A stretch of DNA of 64,000 nucleotides from Pseudomonas sp. REP124 (GTDB lineage: Bacteria > Pseudomonadota > Gammaproteobacteria > Pseudomonadales > Pseudomonadaceae): NCBI RefSeq assembly GCF_020164475.1, contig NZ_JAIQWX010000015.1, forward strand, positions 1 through 64,000, written 5' to 3'. Position 1 is the stretch's first letter. Every line of letters begins with the position of its first letter. This document shows, one piece after another, positions 9,368-21,994 of this stretch. Under the pieces are notes generated by a model that saw only the letters and a program-made list of their open reading frames with translations, was not told the DNA's origin and did no database searches. Position numbers and translations under genes: made by a program.

Positions 9368-10087
9368 ATGCGTATTGCAGTGCTCGACGATGAACCGGCT
9401 GAATTGCGCCGGGTGGAACAGACGCTCCATCAGATGGCCGAACCGGGCGAAGACGCCTGGGCCCTGCACAGCTTTGAGAGGGGAGAGGATCTGCTGCGTC
9501 AGCTGCGCAGGGAAACCTACGACCTGCTCATCCTCGACTGGCAACTGCCGGACCTCAGCGGCATCGCGCTGCTGCAATGGACCCGCGAACACATGGACGC
9601 CCCGCCGGCGGCCATCATGCTCACCAGCCGCGATACCGAGAGCGACATCGTCCAGGCGTTGAATGCCGGCGCCGATGACTACGTCAGCAAACCCTTCCGC
9701 CCCAACGAGCTGAAAGCCCGCGTCACCGCCGTACTGCGTCGACGCAGCCAACAGCGCACCGCGGCAACCGAAGTATTGAACTTCAATGACCTGGTATTCG
9801 ACGACGCTGACCTGACCATCAAACGCGCCGGCAAACCCATCGTCCTGACCGAACGCGAATATCGACTGGCGCGCTGCCTGTTCACCAACCTCGGCCGGCC
9901 ACTGTCGCGGGAATACCTCTACCAACGCTTCTGGACCCACGAAGAAATGGACTCCTCCCGGCCACTGGATACTCACATCTATCGACTGAGAAACAAACTG
10001 GGATTGACCGCGGATCGGGGTTGGCAGTTGCTGACTATTTATGGGTATGGGTATCGGTTGGAAAGTGTGACTGCAGTGACGTCGTAA
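9368..10087 (+). CDS. OmpR/PhoB-family response regulator
   Basis: A 239-residue two-component regulator. The receiver domain (MRIAVLDDEPAELRRV, acidic pair Asp7/Asp8) has the phosphorylation site Asp57 in LLILDWQLPD and the Lys in DDYVSKPFRPNEL. The C-terminal winged helix (residues about 135-235) includes the typical IVLTEREYRLARCLFTNLGR and ends TIYGYGYRLE. The ATG at 9368 follows AAGGA by about 10 bases. The 136-base divergent gap with the kinase gene probably contains both promoters. The DNA target and stimulus are unknown. Confidence 0.92.
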   Translation: MRIAVLDDEPAELRRVEQTLHQMAEPGEDAWALHSFERGEDLLRQLRRETYDLLILDWQLPDLSGIALLQWTREHMDAPPAAIMLTSRDTESDIVQALNAGADDYVSKPFRPNELKARVTAVLRRRSQQRTAATEVLNFNDLVFDDADLTIKRAGKPIVLTEREYRLARCLFTNLGRPLSREYLYQRFWTHEEMDSSRPLDTHIYRLRNKLGLTADRGWQLLTIYGYGYRLESVTAVTS

Positions 10088-10110
10088 TTGCCGGTTAATT
10101 CAACGTAAAA

Positions 10111-10143
10111 AAAAGGCCAACGCTTGAGCGTTGGCCTTTTTTC
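10111..10143 (+). terminator. rho-independent terminator after the response regulator gene
   Basis: A perfect hairpin, AAAAGGCCAACGC and GCGTTGGCCTTTT around a TTGA loop, ending in TTTTTT. The A-run on the other side makes it usable in both directions, so it may also stop the leftward AbiE-like transcript. It marks the left edge of the accessory island. Confidence 0.88.
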
Positions 10144-10211
10144 ATCGGCAACAGCTCCGAATGAAGGAAAAAAATAGCTTCGAAATACCTACGCGGTTCT
10201 TAGCGTGAGAC

Positions 10212-11123
10212 TCAAGCCACACCACTACGGATGCGCATCAGAATTTCAGTCACCAAGCCCGATGCATACCGTTGTGCCTGACTTTTTTCTTCCGTGAACT
10301 CGTCTCCCTTTCCGTAGATGAACTGTGCATAGGCTACCGGCCCGTTGAGCTCGTAACCTTCTACGCCGTTCCCCTCGCAGAATCTTTTCTGCAAAGCCTG
10401 AATAGCGGCCTCTACTGCGGCGGGATAGCGCGCAGACAAGATTTTTTCAATAAATTTCGCCGCAACTTCTGCTGGATCTCCTGAGTACCGCAATACATGG
10501 ATGAGATCCCCCGCGTCCTTCGGTTCACCACGACCGTCGAAGGCAAGTGCCTTGAGAATGATAAATGCCACCAGATCGGCATAACGGACTGTTTCGATCG
10601 AATAGCCACCACCAGTCAACAACTTGGCGGTAACTTCTCTCTCTTCGTACCATTCATGCACGATTTCAGCATGATCAATCGCGAGTGCTGATACTGCTTC
10701 CCCGTCAACGTTTTTAGATTTTCCAGCCGGAGAGTCTTCTGTGGCGCCCTGTAGAAACTCTACAAGTACATACTCTTTCTCTGAGATATGCCGAAACCAA
10801 CGCCATCCAGACGACCAGCCATTTGGCTCAATGAATCGCTGAAATCCTCTCTGCTCTAGCTGTTCGGCGAGGGATGCATAGCCTTCACCCTCAGCGATTA
10901 ACTGAAGATTCAACACCATATCGACATCCGATGTACCAAAGTGCGCTGGAACATCGGGATGAGACTCTGGGGTGAGGTATCTCGGCACTAATCCACCTAC
11001 CAGGCGCAGGGTGGATTTAAGTGTTCCGAATGCGCCAAGGAGGGTCACTAGAACCTGCTCGCAGGCGTCCGTCTTGTCTGCAGAGTAACCATCAGCAGTT
11101 TTTGGTTTAGGAGCCAGTGCCAT
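10212..11123 (-). CDS. nucleotidyltransferase-fold protein, AbiEii-like
   Basis: A 303-residue protein with the polymerase-beta-type nucleotidyltransferase signature LVGGLVPRYL, then GTSDVDMVLNL (a GG motif and a G[S/T]xDxD acidic pair), as in AbiEii/MenT toxins that modify tRNA or nucleotides. The rest, with ADLVAFIILKALAFDGRGEPKDAGDL, is like the helical region of AbiEii-type proteins. It starts four bases after the stop of the AbiEi-like gene, so it is the second gene of a two-gene operon, the classic order antitoxin then toxin. The family call is by motif and context only; the substrate is unknown. Codon use looks less GC-rich than that of the flanking core genes. Confidence 0.65.
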   Translation of the reverse strand: MALAPKPKTADGYSADKTDACEQVLVTLLGAFGTLKSTLRLVGGLVPRYLTPESHPDVPAHFGTSDVDMVLNLQLIAEGEGYASLAEQLEQRGFQRFIEPNGWSSGWRWFRHISEKEYVLVEFLQGATEDSPAGKSKNVDGEAVSALAIDHAEIVHEWYEEREVTAKLLTGGGYSIETVRYADLVAFIILKALAFDGRGEPKDAGDLIHVLRYSGDPAEVAAKFIEKILSARYPAAVEAAIQALQKRFCEGNGVEGYELNGPVAYAQFIYGKGDEFTEEKSQAQRYASGLVTEILMRIRSGVA

Positions 11124-11127
11124 TTAT

Positions 11128-12228
11128 TCAGACCTTCAAAATATCTTGTCGAAGCTGAGCAGCCAACTCAGCATTACGGCCTCGTCCGTCTTGCAAGTCG
11201 AGATATTGAATGAACTCACTGGCAAACCAGCCCTCGAATTCGGGATGATGACGCCGAAAAAGCATGCTCGAACCAGAGCGCTCTACCAACACAACGTTAG
11301 CCCCTTTTTCCGCCGGCTTCAGACCAAGTGCGTAAGCGAAAGACTCTTTGGTTCCAGGCATGATTTCCACCTCTGCGATGTCCACCTGGGTTAGCAAGGG
11401 TGAAAGGTTGTTTGCCGCGATCGCCCCGGTAAAGGCCCAGTCTTTTTCCCCAGCCTCCTTAGCATTCAAGGAGAGTTTGTCTAGCAGCTGGTTGGGATTG
11501 GAGCTGAAAACATACCAGCGCGATCTGCTTTCCTTGCGCTTCTGCCAAGCGTCAGCCCAAGCATCTAACAACTCCCCTGGTTTTGTAAGACGTCTGCGCT
11601 GGAGACGACCCTTCCCGTCTGCCTCAATCCACTCTCGCAACTCCAGTTCACGCAAAACGGATGAAACGGAAAAAACTGAAGTCTGGGAGGTCTCAGCAAG
11701 CTCCAACCCTGTGAACCATTCCCCCCTTGTCTGAAGCAACGCGTGAACCACCATTTCGCGCGCTCCGGTAAACAGAGGCACTCGACGCTGCTTCTGTGAA
11801 GTCGTACTTGGCTTGCGCTCAATATTTATCAGCCAGCGATTGTGTCGAAAGTACAAAGAGCCGCTGGAATCGTAATAACCCACGCCTCGTCGTTTTAGGT
11901 CTTCACGGGCGCCGCTGCTCAATTGTTCAGCTAAAACCATGGGGACGACAGCAGCCTCGTTGCTTTTGCGCTCGGCATTGCAGCGATAACGGTCCAGAAT
12001 CCATACCGCTTCTCGGACATCCCGCGGATACATCACTCGCTTCATTTCAACTGCTACATCCCATGGACCATCGGGCGAATTGATCCTCAACAGCAAGTCA
12101 ATATCGCCGTCTGGTCCAGGAACGTTGTACTTCCTGTCAAGAATTTGTGTCCCCGTCGCGTTCTGTAGCGATTCGACGAAGGCCTCGATCAGGGGTTGCT
12201 GGTCGTGGTCAGATGTTTCGCGCCGCAT
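11128..12228 (-). CDS. AbiEi-family antitoxin/regulator with N-terminal nuclease-like domain
   Basis: A 366-residue protein in three visible parts. Residues about 10-110 resemble a restriction-endonuclease-like fold: GDIDLLLRI followed by WDVAVEMKRVMYPRDVREAV, with an acidic residue and an ExK core. Residues about 150-205 look like a winged helix (VHALLQTRGEWFTGLELAET, then SVFSVSSVLRELELREWIEA). The C-terminal part has LTKPGELLDAWADAW, typical of long AbiEi-type antitoxins. It is first in the operon with the nucleotidyltransferase gene. The palindromic array at 12266-12304 directly upstream suggests autoregulation, known for AbiEi. Whether the nuclease-like domain is active is unknown. Confidence 0.65.
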   Translation of the reverse strand: MRRETSDHDQQPLIEAFVESLQNATGTQILDRKYNVPGPDGDIDLLLRINSPDGPWDVAVEMKRVMYPRDVREAVWILDRYRCNAERKSNEAAVVPMVLAEQLSSGAREDLKRRGVGYYDSSGSLYFRHNRWLINIERKPSTTSQKQRRVPLFTGAREMVVHALLQTRGEWFTGLELAETSQTSVFSVSSVLRELELREWIEADGKGRLQRRRLTKPGELLDAWADAWQKRKESRSRWYVFSSNPNQLLDKLSLNAKEAGEKDWAFTGAIAANNLSPLLTQVDIAEVEIMPGTKESFAYALGLKPAEKGANVVLVERSGSSMLFRRHHPEFEGWFASEFIQYLDLQDGRGRNAELAAQLRQDILKV

Positions 12229-12265
12229 AGCTCAATCGTCCAGGAAGGTAAGAAAAGCGCAGCCT

Positions 12266-12304
12266 TGTTTATTCAATAAACATAGTTTATCTGAACAGAT
12301 AAAC
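12266..12304 (-). promoter_or_regulatory. double palindrome, candidate autoregulatory operator of the AbiE-like pair
   Basis: Two adjacent palindromes 38 bases upstream of the AbiEi-like start. TGTTTATTCAATAAACA (12266-12282) is a perfect 17-mer around a central C, and GTTTATCTGAACAGATAAAC (12285-12304) has perfect 9-base arms. They share the half-sites GTTTAT and ATAAAC, and another ATAAAC lies at 12317-12322. On the minus strand, TTGTTT (ending near 12319) and TATCTG 17 bases downstream could be a weak promoter overlapping the sites, which is the arrangement expected for autorepression. The protein bound is inferred. Confidence 0.6.
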
Positions 12305-12471
12305 TAGCTAAAAACCATAAACAAAGATGAACCCAGTTCATAGGCCGCAAATCGCAATCTGACCTGGCATCTTGATTGTCGGCTTGGCCATGCCCGTGAA
12401 CACTGCTGGTAACGCCGGAACCATTCTCAAGCGTGCAGACCACGAATCAGCTGTTTTACAGAAAACCCCGA

Positions 12472-14844
12472 CTAGAGCAGTTCCATAGTGGCTAGCGAAT
12501 CAGCCATTCGGTAACCCATCGCCTTGTATCCCGCCTGGCGCTTATCCCACATTCTCTGCAGCGCAGAATTACCTACATCAACGAAGTCGATCACTCTCAC
12601 GTCAACCTTATCAGCATGCGCCCGATGCAGTCGGCCAGTGTATTGCTGAAGAATTCCTTTCCAGGAGATGGGCATCGCCAACACCAAAGTATCCAATGCC
12701 GGATGATCGAACCCCTCGCCAATCAACTTCCCAGTTGCAACCAGTACACGTGGAGCATCGGCTGGAAGCGAGTCAAGCTCGCTCAGGATGGAGATTCGCT
12801 GCTTTTTAGGTACCCGCCCATGAAGTGTAAAAAGGTTATGTACGCGCCCCCTCAATGCAGCCTCAATAGCAGCCACATGCTCAGTACGCTCAGTCAGCAC
12901 CAAGATCTTCCTGCCTTGACCAAAGGCACGATCAACCTCGGAGGCGATTCTGGCAGTGCGTTCAATATCCTCCGCCACAATTCGGAACACATCCTGAATC
13001 TTTGAGTTGTCAGGTACGACAATAGGTTTGGAAAGCAAACGGGGGAGCACAGTCAGATCATGTGGGGCATTCGCCGGTCGGGTGGCGGAGTGCCGGACAG
13101 GACCACACTGCATGAAAATGATCGGCTGTTGCCCATCTCGACGCACTGGCGTTGCTGTAAGCCCAATCACATATCGCGCTGGAGCACTCCTCAACAACGC
13201 CTCGAACGAAACAGCTGATACGTGATGGCACTCGTCTACGATGATCTGACCATAGTCTTTCACCGTGTCACTGATTTCACCCTTTCGGGATAAAGACTGC
13301 ATAACAGCAATATCAATGACTTTTGTAGGTTTCGCTTTTCCACCTCCAATGGTTCCCACCACATCGTCGCCAACACCTAAAAATGCCTGCAGGCGCTCCT
13401 GCCACTGCCTCAATAATTCAGTTCTGTGCACAAGTACCAATGTGTTAACGCTGCGTTTAGCTATCACCGCAGCAGCACTCACGGTTTTTCCGAATGCAGT
13501 CGGTGCACACAAGATTCCGACGTCGTGATTGAGCATCGCGTTGACTGCAACTTCTTGGTCAGCGCGCAAAGTGCCGAGGAACCCCACATCAATGGATGCG
13601 CCTTCAAAGCGTTCATCCTGCAACAAAGGGACAATGCCGTTTTCCTCAAATAGTTCCAACACTGCATCGAGGCAACCACGTGGCAAAGCGATATGTTGTG
13701 GAAAGTTTTGCGCGCATCCAATAACTCTCGGCTTATTCCAGACCGACATGCGCATTGCCTGGGCTTTATAGAATTCAGGATTCTGAAAGGCCGCAAGCCT
13801 GACGAGTGAGTTTGTCAAAGGCTGTGGCAATTTCGACTTTTCGAAATACACGAGATTAGCCAGTGTGATCGTGATAGACGTCGGCAAAGGGCAAGCTAAC
13901 TTACGTGACCTCAACTCAGGAGTTTTCCAAGGTTCAGCCTCTCCCTCATCGTTGAGGTACGCTACACCTACCGGATCACGATTCCCCATCGCCAGAATAA
14001 TGACCGGCTCGATACTCGCCAGGCTCATTCGCTGGATGGAAGCCAGGTAGGCCCATTGATCTGAATAAGGTTGAAGCGAGTCGTCTACAAATACGCTGTT
14101 GTTATTGGCTCTGGCGCGCTTTTGCAGAGGCAATGCAATGAGGTTCCCAAATCCACCATTGGGCATAAAGTCCTGGTTTGGAAACAATCGATCGTATGAA
14201 CGCAGCGCCAATTGCCGGGTACGATCACAAGCATGACTGATGATCGCGGCCCCCAGACGACGTGCATCGTAGGCAGAAACCTTACTGTCGAAGAATATCC
14301 ATGCATGAGCCCCATTACCTGATCGCGAAATCTCCAGCGACGCCGGGACATTCAACTCATGACAAGACTGAACGAAGGCTCGAGCATCATCACGCCATTC
14401 GGCCTCATCAAAATCCACGGCGAGAAAGTAGCAGGTGTCGTCCTGTAGCAAAGGATAAATGCCAACAACTACCTCCCCAGCCAGATGACGAAAAATTACC
14501 TCATCGGTCAACGGCAGTAACTGACGGTTGCCACAATCGCCACACTTGATTTTCGGTTTCTCACAAACCCCTGGCCGCCACTCATTAGCACAGGCCGGTG
14601 CGTATCCCGACTTGCCTGCTTTGCTATCCCAGCGGATTGGGTAGACGTCGTTTCTTCCGCGGAACAGGCTTCTGAACAGTGCAATCTTGCGGTCAGTACT
14701 GAGTTGCTTCGAAGGGACAATGGGCACAACATGAGTTTCAACCGACTCAATCGGAATGTGCCAATCAATACCGTGAGCCTCGAGCAACCCAATCAGCCTT
14801 GCGTTTTCGGCTTTCAATTTCGCTAGTTGACTGGCGTCTGTCAC
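12472..14844 (-). CDS. TOTE-type archaeo-eukaryotic primase fused to a DEAD/DEAH helicase
   Basis: A 790-residue protein. A short coiled coil (ASQLAKLKAENARLIGLLEA) is followed by an archaeo-eukaryotic-type primase domain: FRGRNDVYPIRW at 61-72, a cysteine cluster (C85, C94, C101, C104), the catalytic acidic pair in LAVDFD (D144, D146) and SRSGNGAHAW with H180. The C-terminal half is an SF2 helicase: APTAFGKT (Walker A), VDECHH (motif II), GLTATPVRRDG (motif III) and QQYTGRLHRAH (motif VI). This combination is the primase-helicase of TOTE conflict systems, predicted to act in defence or selfish-element conflict. Start is GTG with GGAGGTGA seven bases upstream. It is transcribed leftward toward the AbiE-like pair, with a 243-base gap. 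Confidence 0.85.
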   Translation of the reverse strand: MTDASQLAKLKAENARLIGLLEAHGIDWHIPIESVETHVVPIVPSKQLSTDRKIALFRSLFRGRNDVYPIRWDSKAGKSGYAPACANEWRPGVCEKPKIKCGDCGNRQLLPLTDEVIFRHLAGEVVVGIYPLLQDDTCYFLAVDFDEAEWRDDARAFVQSCHELNVPASLEISRSGNGAHAWIFFDSKVSAYDARRLGAAIISHACDRTRQLALRSYDRLFPNQDFMPNGGFGNLIALPLQKRARANNNSVFVDDSLQPYSDQWAYLASIQRMSLASIEPVIILAMGNRDPVGVAYLNDEGEAEPWKTPELRSRKLACPLPTSITITLANLVYFEKSKLPQPLTNSLVRLAAFQNPEFYKAQAMRMSVWNKPRVIGCAQNFPQHIALPRGCLDAVLELFEENGIVPLLQDERFEGASIDVGFLGTLRADQEVAVNAMLNHDVGILCAPTAFGKTVSAAAVIAKRSVNTLVLVHRTELLRQWQERLQAFLGVGDDVVGTIGGGKAKPTKVIDIAVMQSLSRKGEISDTVKDYGQIIVDECHHVSAVSFEALLRSAPARYVIGLTATPVRRDGQQPIIFMQCGPVRHSATRPANAPHDLTVLPRLLSKPIVVPDNSKIQDVFRIVAEDIERTARIASEVDRAFGQGRKILVLTERTEHVAAIEAALRGRVHNLFTLHGRVPKKQRISILSELDSLPADAPRVLVATGKLIGEGFDHPALDTLVLAMPISWKGILQQYTGRLHRAHADKVDVRVIDFVDVGNSALQRMWDKRQAGYKAMGYRMADSLATMELL

Positions 14845-15019
14845 AACTATTCACCTCCACCCGTCAGAACCAATTCACCATCTCCCGCCGCCAACTCAAC
14901 CCACAGAAAAACATTCGTTATCGAAAGATCGAGATTTGGAATTAGGGACCTAGACAAGGTGAAGCACCGCCGCAGCGATTACCAGATTAGCGTTCAGCGA
15001 TATTAGATAGCGTGCAAAG

Positions 15020-15043
15020 AAAAGCCCGCTTGCGCGGGCTTTT
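15020..15043 (-). terminator. rho-independent terminator of gyrB
   Basis: Hairpin AAAAGCCCGC and GCGGGCTTTT around a four-base loop, 25 bases past the gyrB stop. It works in both directions and separates the dnaA-dnaN-recF-gyrB block from the accessory island, whose last rightmost promoter must lie between 14845 and 15019; nothing else is recognised there. Confidence 0.88.
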
Positions 15044-15067
15044 CAATTGACCGTTACCTGTACCGAA

Positions 15068-18594
<3,527 letters not shown>

Positions 18595-18614
18595 CTAGCT
18601 TCTGCTGAACAGGA

Positions 18615-19718
18615 TCACAGACGCATCGGCATGACAACGTAAGCCGAATCGTCGTTGTCGGACTCTTGCACCAGCGCACTGCTGTTGGAGTCGGACAGGA
18701 TCAGACGAACTTGCTCAGTGGTCATCACGCCCAGCACGTCGAGCAGGTAGCTCACGTTGAAGCCGATTTCCAGGGAGCCGCCAGTGTATTCAACGGCCAC
18801 TTCTTCTTCCGCTTCTTCCTGCTCCGGGTTGTTCGCCTGGATCTTCAGCTGACCATTGGCCAGTTGCAGACGGATGCCGCGATACTTCTCGTTGGACAGA
18901 ATCGCAGTACGGCTGAAAGCTTCACGCAGCGCCTGACGATCGCCCAGTACCAGCTTGTCACCACCTTTAGGCAGCACACGCTCGTAATCCGGGAATTTGC
19001 CGTCGACCAGTTTTGAGGTGAAAGTGAATTCACCGGTGGTGGCGCGAATGTGGTGCTGACCCAGAACGATGCTGACAATGCCTTCCGGCTCGGTCAGCAA
19101 ACGGGCCAACTCAAGGATACCTTTGCGCGGCACGATGACCTGGTGGCGATCCGGCTGACCGATATCGGCCTGCATGGAGCACATCGCCAGACGGTGGCCG
19201 TCGGTGGCCACGGCGCGAATCACGCCGGCGGACACTTCCAGCAGCATGCCATTGAGGTAGTAGCGCACGTCCTGCTGGGCCATGGCGAAGCTGGTGCGTT
19301 CTATCAGGCGACGCAGTTTGCTTTGCTCCAGGCTGCAGGTCAGCGAACCCGGGCCTTCTTCTACAGTAGGGAAGTCATCGGAAGGCAGGGTCGACAGGGT
19401 GAAACGGCTGCGACCGGCCTTCACGACCAGCTTCTGCTCGTCGACCTTGATGTCGATCAGCGCATCGTTCGGCAAGCTTTTGCAGATGTCCATCAGCTTG
19501 CGCGCAGGCACGGTGATGGAACCGGATTCTGCCGGTTCTTCGAGTTGAACACGACCGACCAGCTCGACTTCCAGGTCGGTACCGGTCAACGACAGTTGCT
19601 GGCCTTCGACAACCAGCAGCACATTGGAGAGCACCGGCAAGGTCTGACGGCGCTCGACGACACCTGCGACCAGTTGCAGGGGTTTCAACAGGGCTTCGCG
19701 TTGAATGGTGAAATGCAT
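18615..19718 (-). CDS. dnaN: DNA polymerase III beta sliding clamp
   Basis: Processivity clamp that encircles DNA as a dimer and tethers DNA polymerase III. The 367-residue protein has the standard N-terminus MHFTIQREALLKPLQLVAGV and the C-terminal end YVVMPMRL that forms part of the peptide-binding pocket. Three clamp domains of about 120 residues are in the expected order. It starts 38 bases after the dnaA stop. Confidence 0.98.
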   Translation of the reverse strand: MHFTIQREALLKPLQLVAGVVERRQTLPVLSNVLLVVEGQQLSLTGTDLEVELVGRVQLEEPAESGSITVPARKLMDICKSLPNDALIDIKVDEQKLVVKAGRSRFTLSTLPSDDFPTVEEGPGSLTCSLEQSKLRRLIERTSFAMAQQDVRYYLNGMLLEVSAGVIRAVATDGHRLAMCSMQADIGQPDRHQVIVPRKGILELARLLTEPEGIVSIVLGQHHIRATTGEFTFTSKLVDGKFPDYERVLPKGGDKLVLGDRQALREAFSRTAILSNEKYRGIRLQLANGQLKIQANNPEQEEAEEEVAVEYTGGSLEIGFNVSYLLDVLGVMTTEQVRLILSDSNSSALVQESDNDDSAYVVMPMRL

Positions 19719-19756
19719 GGTCTAGTCCCTTGCCTTAATTAGCTGCGCTGGTGTCA

Positions 19757-21283
19757 TCACGTAGTCAATGTACGCAGCAGGTTCTTGTAGTCCTCGCGGA
19801 TGTCCGCGTCGGATTCCTTAAGCTCGTTGATCTTGCGGCAGGCGTGCAAAACGGTGGTGTGGTCACGGCCGCCGAACACATCGCCGATTTCCGGCAAGCT
19901 GTGGTTGGTCAATTCCTTGGACAACGCCATGGCGACCTGACGGGGACGGGCGACCGAACGCGACCGGCGTTTGGACAGCAAGTCGGAGATCTTGATCTTG
20001 TAGTACTCGGCGACGGTGCGCTGAATGTTATCCACAGAGACCAGTTTGTCTTGCAGCGCCAACAGATCCTTGAGGGATTCGCGAATCAGCTCAATGGTGA
20101 TATCGCGGCCCATGAAGTGCGAGTGGGCGATCACGCGCTTGAGCGCGCCTTCCAGTTCACGGACGTTGGAGCGAATGCGCTGGGCAATGAAGAACGCCGC
20201 GTCATGGGGCAACTCGACTTTGGCCTGGTCGGCCTTCTTCATCAGAATCGCGACACGGGTCTCAAGTTCCGGCGGCTCGACGGCGACCGTCAGGCCCCAG
20301 CCGAAACGGGATTTGAGGCGTTCTTCCAGGCCTTCGATTTCTTTCGGATAGCGGTCACTGGTGAGAATGACCTGCTGGCCACCTTCAAGCAGGGCGTTGA
20401 AGGTGTGGAAAAACTCTTCCTGGGAACGTTCCTTGCGAGCGAAGAACTGAATGTCGTCGATCAGCAGGGCATCCACGGAACGATAGAAACGCTTGAACTC
20501 GTTGATGGCGTTCAGTTGCAACGCCTTGACCATGTCCGCCACGAATCGCTCGGAATGCAAGTAGACAACCTTGGCATTCGGGTTCTTCTTTAACAGGTGG
20601 TTACCCACAGCGTGCATCAAGTGCGTTTTACCCAAGCCTACGCCGCCATAAAGGAAGAGCGGGTTGTAGCCGTGCTTGGGATTGTCCGCCACCTGCCACG
20701 CAGCCGCCCGGGCCAGTTGGTTGGACTTGCCCTCAACGAAGTTCTCGAAGGTGAAGGTGCGGTTCAGGTAGCTGGTGTGCTTGAGCGCACCTTCAACCTG
20801 GACGGTGCGTTGTTCGGCACGAACCGGCGCCTGTTGCGAGCTGGCGCCAGCCATTGGATCGAAGCTTTCCCGGGAAGGCTCTTCTTCAATGACCTCGGCA
20901 ACCTTTTGCGTCGCACGCTTGGCCGGTGCAGCGACTGGCGCTGGAGCGGCAGGGGCCGAAGCCGCCTGAGCCTGGGCTGCAACGGCAGCGGCGGCCAGTG
21001 GCGCATTCGGCGCAGCACGTGGAGCCGAGCTACGTTTGCTTCCTATTAATAAGGAAAGCGCAGGCGTCGATCCGTTGCCATGTTCATCAAGCAGTTCCAG
21101 GACACGGCCCAGATACTTTTCGTTGACCCAGTCCAGGACAAAACGGTTGGGCGCATAGACGCGCAACTCGTCGCCTTCGGCTTCGACCTGTAGTGGACGG
21201 ATCCAAGTGTTGAATTGTTGGGCAGGCAGCTCATCGCGCAGAAGCTCCACGCACTGCTGCCAAAGTTCCACTGACACGGACAT
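19757..21283 (-). CDS. dnaA: chromosomal replication initiator protein DnaA
   Basis: AAA+ initiator that binds TTATCCACA boxes and melts oriC. Of 508 residues, domain I ([20 protein letters not shown]) is followed by an Ala/Pro-rich linker (about 85-150). The AAA+ domain has Walker [11 protein letters not shown], Walker B LLIDDIQF and sensor regions. Domain IV ends with the DNA-binding signature [16 protein letters not shown] DnaA-box 9-mer also lies inside the gene at 20029-20037. It is divergent from rpmH, with the origin between them. Confidence 0.98.
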   Translation of the reverse strand: MSVSVELWQQCVELLRDELPAQQFNTWIRPLQVEAEGDELRVYAPNRFVLDWVNEKYLGRVLELLDEHGNGSTPALSLLIGSKRSSAPRAAPNAPLAAAAVAAQAQAASAPAAPAPVAAPAKRATQKVAEVIEEEPSRESFDPMAGASSQQAPVRAEQRTVQVEGALKHTSYLNRTFTFENFVEGKSNQLARAAAWQVADNPKHGYNPLFLYGGVGLGKTHLMHAVGNHLLKKNPNAKVVYLHSERFVADMVKALQLNAINEFKRFYRSVDALLIDDIQFFARKERSQEEFFHTFNALLEGGQQVILTSDRYPKEIEGLEERLKSRFGWGLTVAVEPPELETRVAILMKKADQAKVELPHDAAFFIAQRIRSNVRELEGALKRVIAHSHFMGRDITIELIRESLKDLLALQDKLVSVDNIQRTVAEYYKIKISDLLSKRRSRSVARPRQVAMALSKELTNHSLPEIGDVFGGRDHTTVLHACRKINELKESDADIREDYKNLLRTLTT

Positions 21284-21754
21284 CCCCTAAGTTGAAAGCC
21301 GGTGAGGCAAAAACAAGCGGCCATTGTAACGACCAGACGCGGACTTATCCACACGAAGGTGGGTGATCGGCCAAGAAGAATCAACGCTTTATACGCCAAA
21401 AAGACGACCAATGGTCTGTGCATAAGCTCTGTGGATAACCGAGGCTGAGATCGTTGCACAACTGGGGGCGAAACTCGGTGGATAACCACCCTGTGGATAA
21501 ACCCGTCTTTCACACACAGGTTTTCCGACAGCGCAGCACAGGCTTGTCACGGTTTTCCACTGTAGTTGTCATTCTCTGTACAGCTTGAATAATAAGGTAT
21601 TGAGCCAGTTATCCACAGATGAACACGTCCTTAGCTTTTATAAGCTTTACAGAAAAGCTTTAAATACTTTCCTTCTTTATTTTTATGTCTAATGTGCGGA
21701 TTGAGCACGAACAGACCGGTCACGAACTGCCTATAAGGAAATGTTGGTTGGAAA
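21284..21754. other. origin of replication oriC (dnaA-rpmH gap)
   Basis: The gap upstream of dnaA holds four exact DnaA boxes: 21345-21353 and 21609-21617 forward, 21430-21438 and 21492-21500 reverse, plus a one-mismatch copy at 21478-21486. To the right, 21580-21720 is strongly AT-rich (CTTTTATAAGCTTTACAG and a run of T/A) and is the likely duplex-unwinding element. The dnaA-rpmH gap is the known autonomously replicating region of Pseudomonas. The dnaA promoter must also lie here, on the minus strand, but was not pinned down. Confidence 0.88.
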
Positions 21755-21783
21755 TTGACCTGAGGACTTGCTTTCTCTAGAAT
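21755..21783 (+). promoter_or_regulatory. sigma-70 promoter of rpmH-rnpA-yidD-yidC
   Basis: TTGACC (21755-21760) and TAGAAT (21778-21783) are separated by exactly 17 bases. Transcription would start about 55 bases upstream of the rpmH ATG at 21844. Confidence 0.75.
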
Positions 21784-21843
21784 CCCCGGTCTCTTAAAAC
21801 GGGGGCCATTCCGGCCCGTTGTGGACGAACCAGGTAACACGAC

Positions 21844-21978
21844 ATGAAACGTACTTTCCAACCAAGCACTATCAAACGCGCTCGTACCCACGGTTTCCGT
21901 GCTCGCATGGCTACCAAGAACGGTCGTGCCGTCCTGTCGCGTCGTCGCGCCAAAGGTCGCGCACGTCTGGCAGTTTGA
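21844..21978 (+). CDS. rpmH: 50S ribosomal protein L34
   Basis: A 44-residue, very basic protein, [20 protein letters not shown] and onward to [11 protein letters not shown], the near-invariant L34 sequence of the large ribosomal subunit. It is followed 16 bases later by rnpA, as in nearly all bacteria. Confidence 0.97.
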   Translation: MKRTFQPSTIKRARTHGFRARMATKNGRAVLSRRRAKGRARLAV

Positions 21979-21994
21979 TAATCCGGCACTGGAG

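Noticed and set aside
10142..15019. Direct repeats or tRNA target marking the island ends
   Set aside because: No tRNA gene and no clear flanking direct repeats were found at the two terminators that bound the island.
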